A program made the position numbers and the translations under genes. Positions 47,222-58,500 of a DNA stretch of 64,000 nucleotides are shown here, piece after piece (within the stretch, counting starts at the first letter, position 1; every line of letters begins with the position of its first letter). The stretch lies in assembly GCF_040436345.1 (NCBI RefSeq), contig NC_133235.1, forward strand, positions 16,206,660-16,270,659, written 5' to 3'. Origin of the DNA: Pagrus major (lineage: Eukaryota; Chordata; Actinopteri; Spariformes; Sparidae). Under the pieces are notes generated by a model. It made no database searches and was not told the DNA's origin. It saw nothing but the letters and a program-made list of their open reading frames with translations.

Positions 47222-48290
47222 AGCCACCCAATCAACACACAGGACACTGCACTGGGATATCCCGTTACTTGAAGGCTAGCTGCCAGTTCTCCTCCACCTC
47301 AGCTGACTCCACCCCTCCAGGGTCCTAAATATCCAATACTGTCTATTTATGGCTCTGATTCCACTGTTATTTATCAGTATTTCCTATTCCCTTTTGTCAT
47401 CCTCCTTTTTTCTTTGTGTGTTTGATTAAAAAAAGGATGAGTGGTGGTTCCCGTGTCTTATATTTCCCACAATCCACCTCTCCTCCATCTCTGTGCTCGG
47501 CACTGATGCAAAACACAGAACATCATTCGGGTGTATCAGAAAAAATGTTTTCCTGCGCTCGGTTGTGACGACAGCCGTAACGAAGGCCAGAGATAGTAGT
47601 GGCTTAATGCATCTTAGCTTCTCATTATGCAGCTCCCATTTAGGCTATGAGCCCTACTCTGTTTAAATAACAAGAGATAAGAGAAATGTCATGTCTGCCG
47701 TGCACACGCTCTGAAAACGGATAAGTAAACATGGACGTTTCTTCTGATACATCATCGGCTGTTTGGTCTCTCCAACGTACAGCTCTTTTTCTACTTCATC
47801 TCCACGCAGTACCCACTTCTCTGTTCCTCAGTTTGTTTTCATAGCGGTTACTGTCAGCCAAAAAAATCTGCATCCATTTTCTAATGTTGAAAATGTTGTA
47901 CAAATGTTTTTGATTGTAATCATTAAAGCAAAAAGTGGTTATGTAAAGCGGCCGGCTTTGAGTGTGGATTATTACTTGATGACTAATGACTGAGACGTTT
48001 GTCACCTGAGGCAGGGCAACTTAATGTATGTACTACAGTAGATATATAATGTTAAAGGGGTTAAATAAATTGAGGAGGGTGCAGGATCCAAGTGCACGGG
48101 TGATTATGATACATCTTGTATTTTTGAAACTTTGTCTCAACACTGTGGCAAAATATCAAAATGTTGCTTTTCCATGTTGTATTTTGGATAAGCAGACATA
48201 TGACCTGAGAGAGCGCAACATAATAATAGACAATTTAAGATATATGTCGCTCTCCACCTTTTACAAATAAAATGGTCCTGAAAACTGACT
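47222..48290 (+). other. rheb: Probable rheb 3' untranslated region
   Basis: The sequence after the rheb stop has no further exon. ATTAAA lies at 47,922-47,927 and AATAAA at 48,266-48,271; either could direct polyadenylation, so transcripts of about 0.7 or 1.05 kb of 3' UTR are possible. Confidence 0.5.
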
Positions 48291-48632
48291 TATTATAATG
48301 ACCTTTTTACTGTTGTTACAGTATCCTACATGAACACACAACTTTCTTCCTAACTTAAAACACTTATGGTTATTTCATTTTCTCTCTGTTGTTCTCACTG
48401 GTAAAAACAAAAAACCTGTCACATACTTCAGTCAGTGCACTAATTAGAATCTGAGTGTGGTGACAGCTGATTACGTAACACTTAATATTGAGGTCCTTGT
48501 GATGAGCATTAGTTAATAGGTAATAAAACCCTTATAAGTCCTCATACTTCATTAACATTAATATTATTATGTATAAATGAGACTGTATACGTGTCAATAA
48601 TAGCATCATACACACTGATAGATAATCAGACA

Positions 48633-49162
48633 TGGTAACACTTTACAATAAGGTACACGAAAAAGAAATGAATCAGTAATGAATTGATAATAAACTAATA
48701 AATCATTAATGAGTAATCACTAGGTAATCAACAAGAACTGTGATTCGAGAACTATATAGTAGGTAATGATGAGTTACTAGAGAACAGACTGGGAGATGCA
48801 ATATTAATGAATCATTAGGTGATGATTAGTTCCTAAATATCTGTGTCTCGACATACTGGCAACTTTCTTCATGAGTATGAACCAGCGGCTGAGTGACGAC
48901 TAACTACCAAAAACTTAACCATAAATCACTCTTTTAGTGCACCTTCAAGTAAAGTGAAACATAATGCTCAGTAGTTACCAAGTAGACTCATCAATTACTA
49001 ATTACTTAACCATTAATTACTCTTTTTGAAATCCTTAACTTAAAATGAGACATAATACTGAGTAGTTACCATGTGGACTCATTAAATACTTATACATTAT
49101 ACTCATTAATTATCAAGTCTTTACTACTCACATTTTTTGTACCTTATTGTAAAGTTGTACCA
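48633..49162. mobile_element. Inverted-repeat element between rheb and the Ly6 gene (530 bp)
   Basis: The left end TGGTAACACTTTACAATAAG continues GTAC; the reverse complement of the right end is TGGTACAACTTTACAATAAG continuing GTAC. This TTTACAATAAGG end is common among fish DNA transposons. The interior is built of repeated TAATTACTAA / GAGTAGTTACC-like motifs. No coding capacity, and no clear target duplication found. The sequence just left (48,475-48,600) has related ACACTTAATATTGAGGT motifs. Confidence 0.75.
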
Positions 49163-49641
49163 ACAGCATTTATAAGCACTTAAAAGAAACTTATGTGAAA
49201 GCTGCTTAAGAATGTTGATTTAAGCCTTATGAGTTTCTTATAATTGTTTTTAATTGCATTACAAATTGAATGTTATAGGGTGATATAGAGAAATGCAGTC
49301 AGAAGTTGGTGCAAAACCCTGAGAACTGGTCTGATAAATTGCTTTTCTCCATCCCTGATAGGTGATGAACTGTATCAGCAGCATTCTGAATGAATTGAAA
49401 GTTGCCCGGGCACCTTTTTGAGGACACTTGAGAAAAAAAAGACCATTACGAGAACCCAACCTGCTGGAAATGAAAGCACGGATAAGATTCTCTAACCCTT
49501 GTCTTGACATGAATCTAATAATTCCTACTTTATAGAGTGAAAGCAGGCAGACAGTTTTGAATTGACGCGACTGTCGAGGAGTAACAAGAACACTCCAAAG
49601 AGAATGAGAACAGGCATTTGCTCTATTTCAGTCAACGTTTT

Positions 49642-49647
49642 TTTATT
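49642..49647 (-). promoter_or_regulatory. Polyadenylation signal of the Ly6-like gene
   Basis: AATAAA on the minus strand (TTTATT on plus), 148 bp beyond the stop codon of the three-finger protein gene, which is a reasonable 3' UTR length. Confidence 0.6.
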
Positions 49648-49794
49648 TGTCAAGGGAAACGTTTGATAAAGTATTCAAATTCATACATGAGTTCACACCT
49701 GGGAGCCGCCTGCAGCAACCACAGTCTGCAGGAGTCATTGGGATGTAGTGCATCGCTCAAAGATACTTAAATGTGCTGTAATTTTCTTCAATTT

Positions 49795-51290
49795 TTATAT
49801 TGAATTATCAAAAGTGTTGCACATGTTGTCGCCGCAGCACTTCATATCAATGTAGGCGTTCATCTTCAGCATTTCACAGGAATCCAGAGCCATGCATTTC
49901 TGGTACTGGCCATCTAAGAAAGTAAAGGGGAAAAAAAAGGTAAAGGTTGGCTTTTGACAAAAACATGCTCCTCACCATCTCACTGTGGTTGAGCCAATAT
50001 GTTTTGGCATATTTACATGATTCAGGTACTTGACATGCAGATCTCTTTCACGCTTTCACCTTGCCTGATACCGTTTTTCCACAAGAGGTGTTCAGGAATT
50101 TAATGCCCTTCGCCCTCTAATTCTAAAGCCATGTTTTACATGCAAATGTTTTTCGTCAGTCAATCTCTCTTTGACTTTTCAAGGTTAATACTTGTATTCC
50201 AGTTTTAACTGCTATATCAGTTTGAGTATGTTGAGAAACTCACGTGGTGCTCTGAGGAACCTGGCAGCAGCACAGCCGTCCTTCTCTGGACTGCAGGTCT
50301 CTACGGTGAGCTCACAGGTTCCTCCGGCCTTTTTGGAGACACAGCGGTGGCATTCCAGGGCGTTACCTGAAAAGAAAAAACAAATTTCAGTCTAAGGATG
50401 TCTCAACATCGCAATTTTCATGATAACTGTGATATTAACTTTTAATAATACACATACACTGTAATCTTAAAAGTTGGCTTTACATTTAAAAAAGTCAGGA
50501 AACCTCAGAATTACCAAGTAAAGTCGACTATTAAATTCAAGTTGTACGAGCTAAAAAGTTTTAACTACTTTAAATTATTATTCTACTTTCCTTTTTGATG
50601 TGCATCATTTCTTTATGAGTTGCCTTTTCAAGAGTAATTGAGCAGTTGAAAGTTTTTACACTTTTTTTTACAGTTGTGGTTACAGACTGTCTCCACCTCT
50701 CTACACTCGTGTTTTAAGGGTTTTATTTGCCAAAAAACAGACAAAACACAGTAAACAAAGTTGAAGATAGATTTGTTTGCTGCATTTTATTTTCAGATGT
50801 TGCAAGAATATCGTTATTGAGATTTAGTTTGGCAGTGATAATCGTGTAGTGAAAATCTGATATCGTGACAGCCCTGTTTCAGTCATTATGTTTCTTTTTC
50901 TGTTGCCTTATCTGATAAAAATCAGCTCATATTGTGTTTAGTGTCTCTTTCTATAGAAATCTATCCTGGAATTATGAATATGAATAAGTTATTAATAAGA
51001 TTCAGTTTAGTAAATAGAAGTTGAAGCTGAGCATGAAGCCACAAAAGAGGCACATTAATTCCTTTTTACATAATTGCTTTAATTTCTTCAGTATAACCGT
51101 CTACAATCTTTTGCAAAATGAAAAGACCGCCTTTGAGTTCCTGACAGGTCTACTGAGAGTACAATACAGAGTTAGCAGGCGCCCCTGTTGCACAGCAGCA
51201 GAGGTTGTGTTTATTCAGTGGAGAATCAGTGACAGACCCACCAGCTGTAAACAGCAGGGCGACAGCTAAAGCCAAGACCAAAAACTTCAT
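49795..51290 (-). CDS. Secreted Ly6/uPAR-type three-finger protein, 96 aa, three coding exons
   Basis: Coding exons on the minus strand: 51290-51242, 50366-50244 and 49913-49795 (291 nt, 96 aa), joined at phase-1 introns as usual for Ly6 genes. Residues 1-16 or so (MKFLVLALAVALLFTAG) are a signal peptide. The mature part begins LECHRC and carries ten cysteines, ending KCCGDNMCN, the hallmark CC-x4-CN of the LU domain. Only six residues follow (TFDNSI), so there is no hydrophobic tail for a GPI anchor and the protein should be secreted. The fold is shared with CD59, Ly6, SLURP and other endogenous signalling or complement-regulating proteins; I cannot name an orthologue or a function. It lies between rheb and crygn on the opposite strand, and a hAT-like element fills most of the first coding intron. 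The first donor is GTGGGT, acceptable but not strong. Confidence 0.87.
50393..50876. mobile_element. hAT-like element in the Ly6-like gene intron, perfect 8-bp target duplication
   Basis: TTTCAGTC occurs immediately left (50,385-50,392) and right (50,877-50,884). The right end read inward, CAGGGCTGTCACGATATC, corresponds to the left end TAAGGATGTCTCAACATC with mismatches. The interior has ATCGTG/GATAAT-rich sequence typical of a common fish repeat. The element begins 26 bp upstream of exon 2 of the coding part (acceptor at 50,367) on the minus strand. Confidence 0.8.
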
Positions 51291-51460
51291 TGTTCTGTTC
51301 AGTGCTGCAGCCTGTGAATGATAAGGCACAAATTTGATAATACAGTATGTACAATGCTTTCAGTTCTCCAGATTTCATTGCATGTCTGCCATTAAACAGT
51401 GTGTTTCTAGAGATGCGAAGAACTGATTTGAAATATACAGTCTAAATGACAAAACTGTAA

Positions 51461-51493
<33 letters not shown>

Positions 51494-51708
51494 GAAAAGC
51501 TAAATCCACAGTAATACACAGTGATATTGACATTTGATGTCTGGCAAATATGGATTTCATATTTTCATGAAACATATTTCATTAAGAACTGAAGTTTAAA
51601 TACACAAAGTAAGAAAACCTTCATGTTTACATACCTCGCTGATGTGTCTGTCTTCTTCTGCTTCTGTCAAAGTCCGAGACATACTCATCGACTTCCCTTC
51701 TTTTTATA
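51291..51708 (-). promoter_or_regulatory. TATA promoter and non-coding first exon of the Ly6-like gene
   Basis: On the minus strand TATAAAAA lies at 51,708-51,701. Transcription should start about 30 bp further, near 51,675. The leader exon would end at the donor GCGAG|GTATGT (exon end 51,635), and the next exon starts after TTCACAG at 51,311, 21 bp before the ATG at 51,290. A strong TATA box suggests tissue-restricted, inducible expression. Confidence 0.7.
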
Positions 51709-52990
51709 CCCGCTCATACTTTCTCCTGCCATGGTAACGTCCCATTAAGCGGTGTATCTCTGTTAAGTCTATATACTTAGCACCTTGCTCACCCTGGGTA
51801 CACTGTGTTCAGGGGTTACAGTTTCCCAATGCTCGGATTCCTGCATTATGCAAGAGCTGCCCGCCCTTTGTCCACTGCTGTATTTAATTAATGAGAGTTC
51901 TGCAAATATGAATGTCTGCGTTTGTCACAGACTCGAATGAAAGGCTTCTATTAGTTGGATTTGTGCCTTAAGAGGATGAGAGGATATTAGTTAAAGGTAC
52001 GGTATGTTTGCTTGTTGTGAAAAGCATTAGGTCTGAATTGACTTGAGCTATTGATATGAAGCTAATGGAAGAGAGTGAAATACCTGGCATCTCATATAGA
52101 AAGAAAAGTAAAAACATTTAGCTATCACACATGAATGGATGCCTCAAAAACACACCTACAGCTTCAAATGACTTTCAATAAATGTGAGGAATCTAAAACC
52201 CGCATGTATAACAAAGAGGCCACTTGTTCACCGAATGGAGTGAAATCTTTTCACAAGGTACACATTTTTCCAACCACTTCTGGCTTTGTATGGCCAAACC
52301 CTGTTCTACTTTCTTATCTCTAAAAATCTAGCGATAAATTTTGTATTTTTTTCTCTGCTAGAGAAAGAGAGAGGGGGCTGAAGTCACACAGTTCATGAAA
52401 AACAGTTTTTTTTTAATCTGTTTTGTGTCGTGCTCCACATGCCTAACATTACAACTGGTGGTTTTTGATGGTGTGACTGAGTCTCCTCCCAGATTTGGGA
52501 TCAGAGAATCAACAAGAGAGGGATCTGAAAATAAAAGCTGGAGGGAAAAAACTGCTTTGGAGTGTGAGATCTGGGCCGCCCTGCTCATGCTGCTGCCATC
52601 TAAACTCTGCTTAAACTAGGATGAAAACGGAGTGGGACCACACCTCATTGTTTCTACATTTTCTCAGTCAGGAGACCAATATCTTGTTTGCACTGGGTCA
52701 TTCATATCCTTTAACCTCTGCTTTAACTTTCCCTCTCTTGTTTGTTTTCCCTCTCATCTGGACACAACCCAAATATTACTCTGCAGCCCCCCCACTCAGT
52801 GCCACATCACTCCCAAAGCCCAATCAAAGCAGAAAATCTCTCCCCCTTTTGTTTCGCCACCCAGAGACAAACTCCAATATCAGCACTGGCACATGTAAGG
52901 GAAACTGTCCATGTGGCAAAATGTCTAAATCCCCCATTGTTGTGCCTTTGTTGCCCCGGCCTCGCGATACCATCGCGCTCTCTGTCGGCC
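51709..52990. other. Intergenic region between the divergent Ly6-like and crygn genes
   Basis: These genes are transcribed away from each other, so this 1.3 kb should hold both promoters. I see no further exon; the open frames at 52,395-53,088 carry no family signature and the last overlaps crygn exon 1 out of frame. Confidence 0.55.
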
Positions 52991-52998
52991 ATATATAT
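52991..52998 (+). promoter_or_regulatory. crygn: TATA box of crygn
   Basis: ATATATAT stands 66-73 bp before the crygn start codon, giving a transcription start near 53,020 and a leader of about 40 bases, the short leader typical of gamma crystallin genes. Confidence 0.6.
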
Positions 52999-53063
52999 CT
53001 GAACGTCCAAATTTTTCCACTCTTATACTGTGTGACTAGTTTGGAAACAGCAAACAGTGGAAA

Positions 53064-53515
53064 ATGTCTCAGTACTCAGGAAAGGTGAGTACCACAACAA
53101 GCGAGGGTGATGGAGCCACACTGGAACCTTCCCAAATTTACGCATGTGTGTCACAAACAAATCACAAATAATGTAGATGACTGGTCCAACTTTAGATGAA
53201 TAGACTGAATATCTACAACACAGAGTACAAATTTTTTTCATGTTCACAAAAAAAAAATACAGATCGTGTTCTATGAGGGAAAATGTTTCACTGGGAGGAA
53301 GCTGGAGATCTGCAGCGACTGTGACAACTTCCAGGACCGCGGCTTCATGAACAGGGTCAACTCTGTCCGTGTGGAGAGCGGCGCCTTCATCTGCTTCGAC
53401 CATCCTGACTTCAAGGGCCAACAGTACATTCTGGAGCACGGAGAGTACCCCGAATTCCAGCGCTGGAATGCCCATAACGATCACATGGGCTCCTGCAGGC
53501 CAGTCAGGATGGTAG

Positions 53516-53602
<87 letters not shown>

Positions 53603-55571
53603 AGAGAGAGAGACCCCAGGGAGAGACAAATATTTGGTTGTTAAAAAACACTGGCAGGCAGACTGGCATGTGTGTGTGTCTGTCTCTCTCTGTGTGTGTG
53701 TGTGTGTCCTCATTGTACACGTGTTGTTTTTAGATAAACCAGTCAGAACTGTTGAAATAACTTGAATCCCAGAGCACAGAGGCATATTGGCAACTTGCAG
53801 GTTTTCACATCACACATTGGCACAGAAAGAAAGTAGCACATTAGCGCACTTAACATATAGACTGTGAGCTACACATACCGTCCTTCACATGTGCATTTAA
53901 CCTTTAGATTTCTATAGGTGCGTGTGTGTAAGTGTTTGCTCACAGTCCCCGCCACATAAAGGAAGAGGCCTTGGTCCTTTGCAGTGTGAGGTGAAGGCGA
54001 ATTGCTGTTGTTGCTATGATTCAGCGAGAGGACATGTCATTATCCTCCACAGCATGGAGAGCACTACAGGATGGAGCTGTTCGAGGCAGACAAATTCAGC
54101 GGCCAGTGTGTGGAGCTGTGCGACGACTGTCCGTTCCTGCAGGCTCGAGGCCTGACCAAGAACTGTGTCAACTCCCTCAGGGTTTATGGAGACGGAGCGT
54201 ACGTATCTCTGCAGCAAAGAGACATTTAGTGTTTGAATTAACCTGCTTAGAGCACTTAAGAGCTTTTAACGTCTCCTAGAATATTTAGTTTAGTTTAGTA
54301 GGATCATTGATGGATGACTCTAATAACTTTTTATTTGGAATTTTAGCCTTTATGGACAGGAAAGGTGGGTGACACAACAAATGTCTCTTATAAGAATTTT
54401 CCCCCCACAGAAAAAAGTGTAATTTGTCTTTTCACACCAGTGGTTTTTAATTTGTGTTTGTTTTTTGTTAAGGACTTGACAGAGACATCCATCTATAGAA
54501 TTCTGGCCATCATCGCAATAAAATGGACATGAATGATGTCATGACCATGTTGCTTGTCACAAAATAAGGAAATTTACTTTATTTTTTATTTAATTCCAAA
54601 TTCACGTTAAAAAAAACTGTGAAAAATGAAAATAGTGTCCTTGTTACTGTGGATAAGTCACTAAAGACACTATCACCAGTTTTTCGACAGCAAGGTCTGT
54701 GAATTATAAACATTAACTGGGAAATTGTTGCTGTTACATTTATAACGTGTACTTTTTCAAAACCTTTAGCATCACAAAGAAAATTCATGAGTATTGCGCT
54801 CATGTGGTGTAAGAAATCTCAGAGGTAGGAAGCCCTGGAGGAGTTATCCTCTCCCCTCATTTCCTGTCATTTCTGAACTCCTGATTTCCTGTCAACACTT
54901 ATGAGAACATAAAATACCCTAAAAATGTATTAGAAATAAAGAGTTCTCAGAACCTAAGAACTTAAAGGGTAACTCCACCAATGTTACACATTAAAGTGTG
55001 AGTTGGACAGTTCAAAAACAAATGATTAATACTGATACAGCAGAGTTATCACCTTTTTATTACACACATTCCTCTTCCTTTTCAAAACCTTCAGCCTACA
55101 TTACCCTCAATGCAAATGAGCCACTGAGTGACAGCACTGGAGGGAATTTATCAGATAACACGCAACTTTGCAAAGGCTTTATACTACTTTTTTCACATAA
55201 GCAGTAGTACTCCCCAAAACCTGTAAACACCTTGTAATGCATGAATTTGGTGGGTTTAGCCTTTAACTGCATAACTAAACACCACTAAAGGTAAGTAAGA
55301 AAATTTGTTTTTATATTTTAGATGTTATATGAGCCAAGTCAGGCATAGAAATATGTAATAAACTTTACCCTCTAAACCCTCCAAACCTCTACTTTTTACA
55401 CTATTTCTAAGTTATTGATCTATTTTCCCAAACAGCTGGGTGCTGTACGAGGAGCCTAACTACCGTGGCCGCATGTACATCGTGGAGAGAGGAAACTACT
55501 GCACCTACATGGAGTGGCAGGCGGAGAACCCCAACATCCAGTCAGTCCGCAGGGTGGCGAACTACTTCTAA
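53064..55571 (+). CDS. crygn: Gamma-N crystallin, 183 aa, four coding exons
   Basis: Structural lens protein of the beta/gamma crystallin superfamily. Exons: 53064-53084 (MSQYSGK), 53263-53511, 54053-54198 and 55436-55571; all are GT/AG and total 552 nt. There are four Greek-key motifs: exon 2 encodes both motifs of the N-terminal domain (starting [16 protein letters not shown] and [16 protein letters not shown]), and exons 3 and 4 encode one each ([16 protein letters not shown] and [15 protein letters not shown]). One exon with two motifs is a gamma feature, separate exons a beta feature; this hybrid layout is the known mark of gamma-N. The phrases [13 protein letters not shown] and [12 protein letters not shown] support CRYGN over other gammas. 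The end VRRVANYF is complete, unlike the altered C-terminus of human CRYGN. Fish have crygn1 and crygn2, which I cannot tell apart here. Confidence 0.95.
53518..53613. repeat. (GT)n-(GA)n microsatellite at the crygn exon 2 donor
   Basis: About 40 GT units run from 53,518 to 53,598, followed by a short GA tract to 53,613. It begins only seven bases after the end of crygn exon 2 (53,511), so the donor GTAGGA runs straight into the repeat. A smaller TG tract lies at 53,672-53,707. Confidence 0.97.
54962..55266. mobile_element. TTAA-flanked MITE in crygn intron 3 (305 bp)
   Basis: The left end TTAAAGGGTAACTCCACCAA and the reverse complement of the right end, TTAAAGGCTAAACCCACCAA, match with TTAA at both borders. 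No coding capacity. The ends resemble those of the elements at 35,870 and 44,562. Confidence 0.85.
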
Positions 55572-55684
55572 ACCACGTCGACTGTCGCAGGCAATAATAC
55601 AGCAGGGATGAGATCATCCAGTGAGGAAAAACACTGCACACTGTCAAGTAATAATCTCCCGCTGAGTCTGTGGGGCTGTAAAAT

Positions 55685-55690
55685 AATAAA
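55685..55690 (+). promoter_or_regulatory. crygn: Polyadenylation signal of crygn
   Basis: AATAAA 114 bp after the crygn stop codon; a second AATAAA follows at 55,755-55,760. Confidence 0.75.
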
Positions 55691-55769
55691 AGATGAAGAA
55701 AATGTTTGACTTTGCTTGTTGTTTTATTTTTGTACTGAATTATTCAACAGCTGAAATAAAGCAGTGATC

Positions 55770-58500
55770 CTACAATATCTACAATCTTATTTCCCTTTTT
55801 TCTCCCTTTATGCTCACTGTGAAACTAATTTAACCATTACATTTTATTATAGAAATGGCTGCAAGCTATGATTCAGGTAATTGCCTTCTATTATATGCCA
55901 TAACTCCAATACATTTAGTGCCTCTACTTCATACTAAAAGATCCATTAGGTTACATTAGATGCCACTGATTAATAGTTAGCTATGTGAGCATGGAAATTA
56001 AATTGTTTTAATAGTAAAAAAAAACTTGCAGCCTGTTAAAAAAGAAAATAAAAGCTCGAATTAAGACACAAGAACGCAGTTTTAGCAAACATGTTCCCTC
56101 ATAAAAATGAATGTTTTGCTGTCAGCAGTGAACAATAGAAACTGAGTGTCTTCCCTACATATACAGCGTATAAATCAAGAGTGAAAGAGAGATATTGCAC
56201 AGGTTGAAGCACCTGCTCCGGGGAGCTCTGCTACCACCTAGTGTCATTTATCTATTTTACGGTGAAGTCGTGACACTCACCTCAGGGTTTTCAAAGAGAT
56301 CACGATGTGGACTTTCAACAGCAATGACACAAACATATGAAAAATATCTGGATTTTGGGGGATTTTTCCTCGAATATTAAAAGTAACACAAAGAACAGAA
56401 ACACTTATTCCGTATAAGGTATTAATTGATGTTGTCCACATAAATTCTGTTTAGCTTATATCCATAACGTGTTTGCATTATGTATTAATGCAGCATAAGT
56501 AGTGTCAAACTGGCATAAGTTGTATTTCACCACCTTTTGCAACACGATTACCTCATAGTTTCATGTTTTTTATGCACCGCTGCATCATCTCCCCACATGC
56601 TCTCATTCTTCTGGAAATGTCACACCATGGCCGTGGCTCCTGGACCTTTAATGAGCGCTCATGTGCTTTCTCTTCCAACTGTCATGACAACAGATCACCT
56701 ATCTTTACAAGGTTTCGCTCATGGCCTCTATCGAGTTACAGGGTCAATATGGGATAGCCTAATGAGGAAATGCTTTGTCTTGAGTTACACTCGGCGGCAC
56801 TAGTTTAAGGGCGATTACCTATGTCTAACCTTATTCCTGGGCCATTTGCTGCTTGAATTGGCTGGGTGTCACCAACATGCCATTAGTCTGCATGTCAGAG
56901 AAGAGAAGGGGAAAAGGGACCTGCGAGCACGGCTTAATGGCATTTTAACAATGTCACTGCTGATTTTCTCTGACGATGGGATTTATTATTCCACACAATG
57001 GACTCCAGTTTTGAACGAGCTAGTCTTAAATGCTACACAGACATGATATTTTATTATTATAGACATCTATTTTTTTGTGTCATAAATAAGCCTTGATTAC
57101 TTGCTCTAATGGAGGTAAGCATTTCCTCTTAAGTGGGGGGGATTACAAAAGAGAAGCACTGTCAATTAGGCAGAGGAAAATGACTTTTGAAGGAAATACT
57201 TCTGAAAGTTATCGTCTGTTGGCTTGGAGACTTGATGAGAAGGCAGACTGACCACTCCTATGACATAAGCACTTCTTTTTTAAAAGGAGCACTGCGCAGT
57301 GTTGAGAAAGAAATTCAAACTCAGAATTTTTATATTTACAATATTAATGAGGTAATGACACAAACTCGGAAATGTTTATTTTTTCAATGACCGAATAAAC
57401 AAGCTGTTCTCAGAGGAAAATAACACTGTTGGAAGCTTGAAAGGTGGCAGGGTCCGCCACATATAAACAAAGTAAAACAGTATGAAATTGAAGAGAGTTT
57501 GTTTATTTAGTTTGTTTAGGCATAAAAAAAACAGTCAATGAAGATATTTCTCTTCTTCCCCATTTCCTACTTTGTGCAATAATTCATCTAACAGTGCAAA
57601 ATACTTGCACGCACACCTGCAATATTTTCTTCTTTGTGCTGGGTTGCCTGTTTCTTGTGCGCCTTAACTAAAGCCCTTTTCATTTCGTTGTACATTTTAT
57701 AATGACAATAAACTCTCTACTGCCACGGCTACATAGCGCTCCTTTAATACACATCTATAACGTCACATATTATTTGGCACTTATCATTAGAAACACTATA
57801 AAAAGAATAGTGTGTTTGGAAATTGGGGAAGATTAATGTCCCACACTTCCTGTTTTGTGATAATAATAAAAATGCTTAGTGATTCATTATGAGCTACGGT
57901 TGTGTCGGCTCTATTTTGGTTTTGCTGTGTAGGATATACTTTATATTTAACACTGTCTGGCGGTGGGATGAGTAATTAGAAGGAATACATTTTAAAAAGC
58001 ATTTATTGTATCCTCTTACTCCAAATTAGGTCAGCTATTTTTAGCACTCCCACTAATGCATAAAAGATCATTCAGATAGACAAAAACCCTCTGAATTTAA
58101 CATATTTGTGGGGCTGTGGGAGATTTATTAGGCCACATTGGCCCTGAATAAAAGATATAGTATTACTTTAATACTTTAGGAGCTGATACATTAATATTAT
58201 TAATGTGTGGGTTACGCACAAGCTAATTGTATTAATATACTAGAAATAAAATTAAAATACAGACTGTGTGTAGCTCACCTCAGCCTCAGTTGACTGTATC
58301 TGCTCTTATTACATTAATAACGCTATTTTCTATTCAAAATAAATAAAAGCTCTGATTTTTAATAAATATATATTTTTTAAACAGCACACATGAGCTGAAA
58401 TCCCATTTTAAACCCCGGGCTAAATATAAGAACCGAAAAGTAGCCTATATAAAATACCAACTCTGACCACAGAAAGTGCAAGTGTTGTATCAGCTGGAAG
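55770..58500. other. Intergenic interval between crygn and acvr2b
   Basis: No exon is recognised. The interval is AT-rich with few simple repeats. The parts around 56,560-57,120 and 58,000-58,200 look non-repetitive and could contain upstream regulatory sequence of acvr2b, but nothing specific can be read. Confidence 0.45.

Noticed and set aside
49795-51290. Reading the three-finger gene as a venom-type toxin
   Set aside because: The LU fold is shared by many ordinary endogenous Ly6 proteins; the gene sits alone in a fish housekeeping block and nothing indicates toxicity.
52621-53088. 155-aa plus-strand frame upstream of crygn
   Set aside because: It crosses the crygn TATA box and first exon in another frame and has no family signature.
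53480-53785. Extension of crygn exon 2 into the microsatellite (Cys-Val tail)
   Set aside because: A donor at 53,512 and an in-phase exon 3 at 54,053 give the conserved crystallin sequence; the read-through tail is microsatellite.
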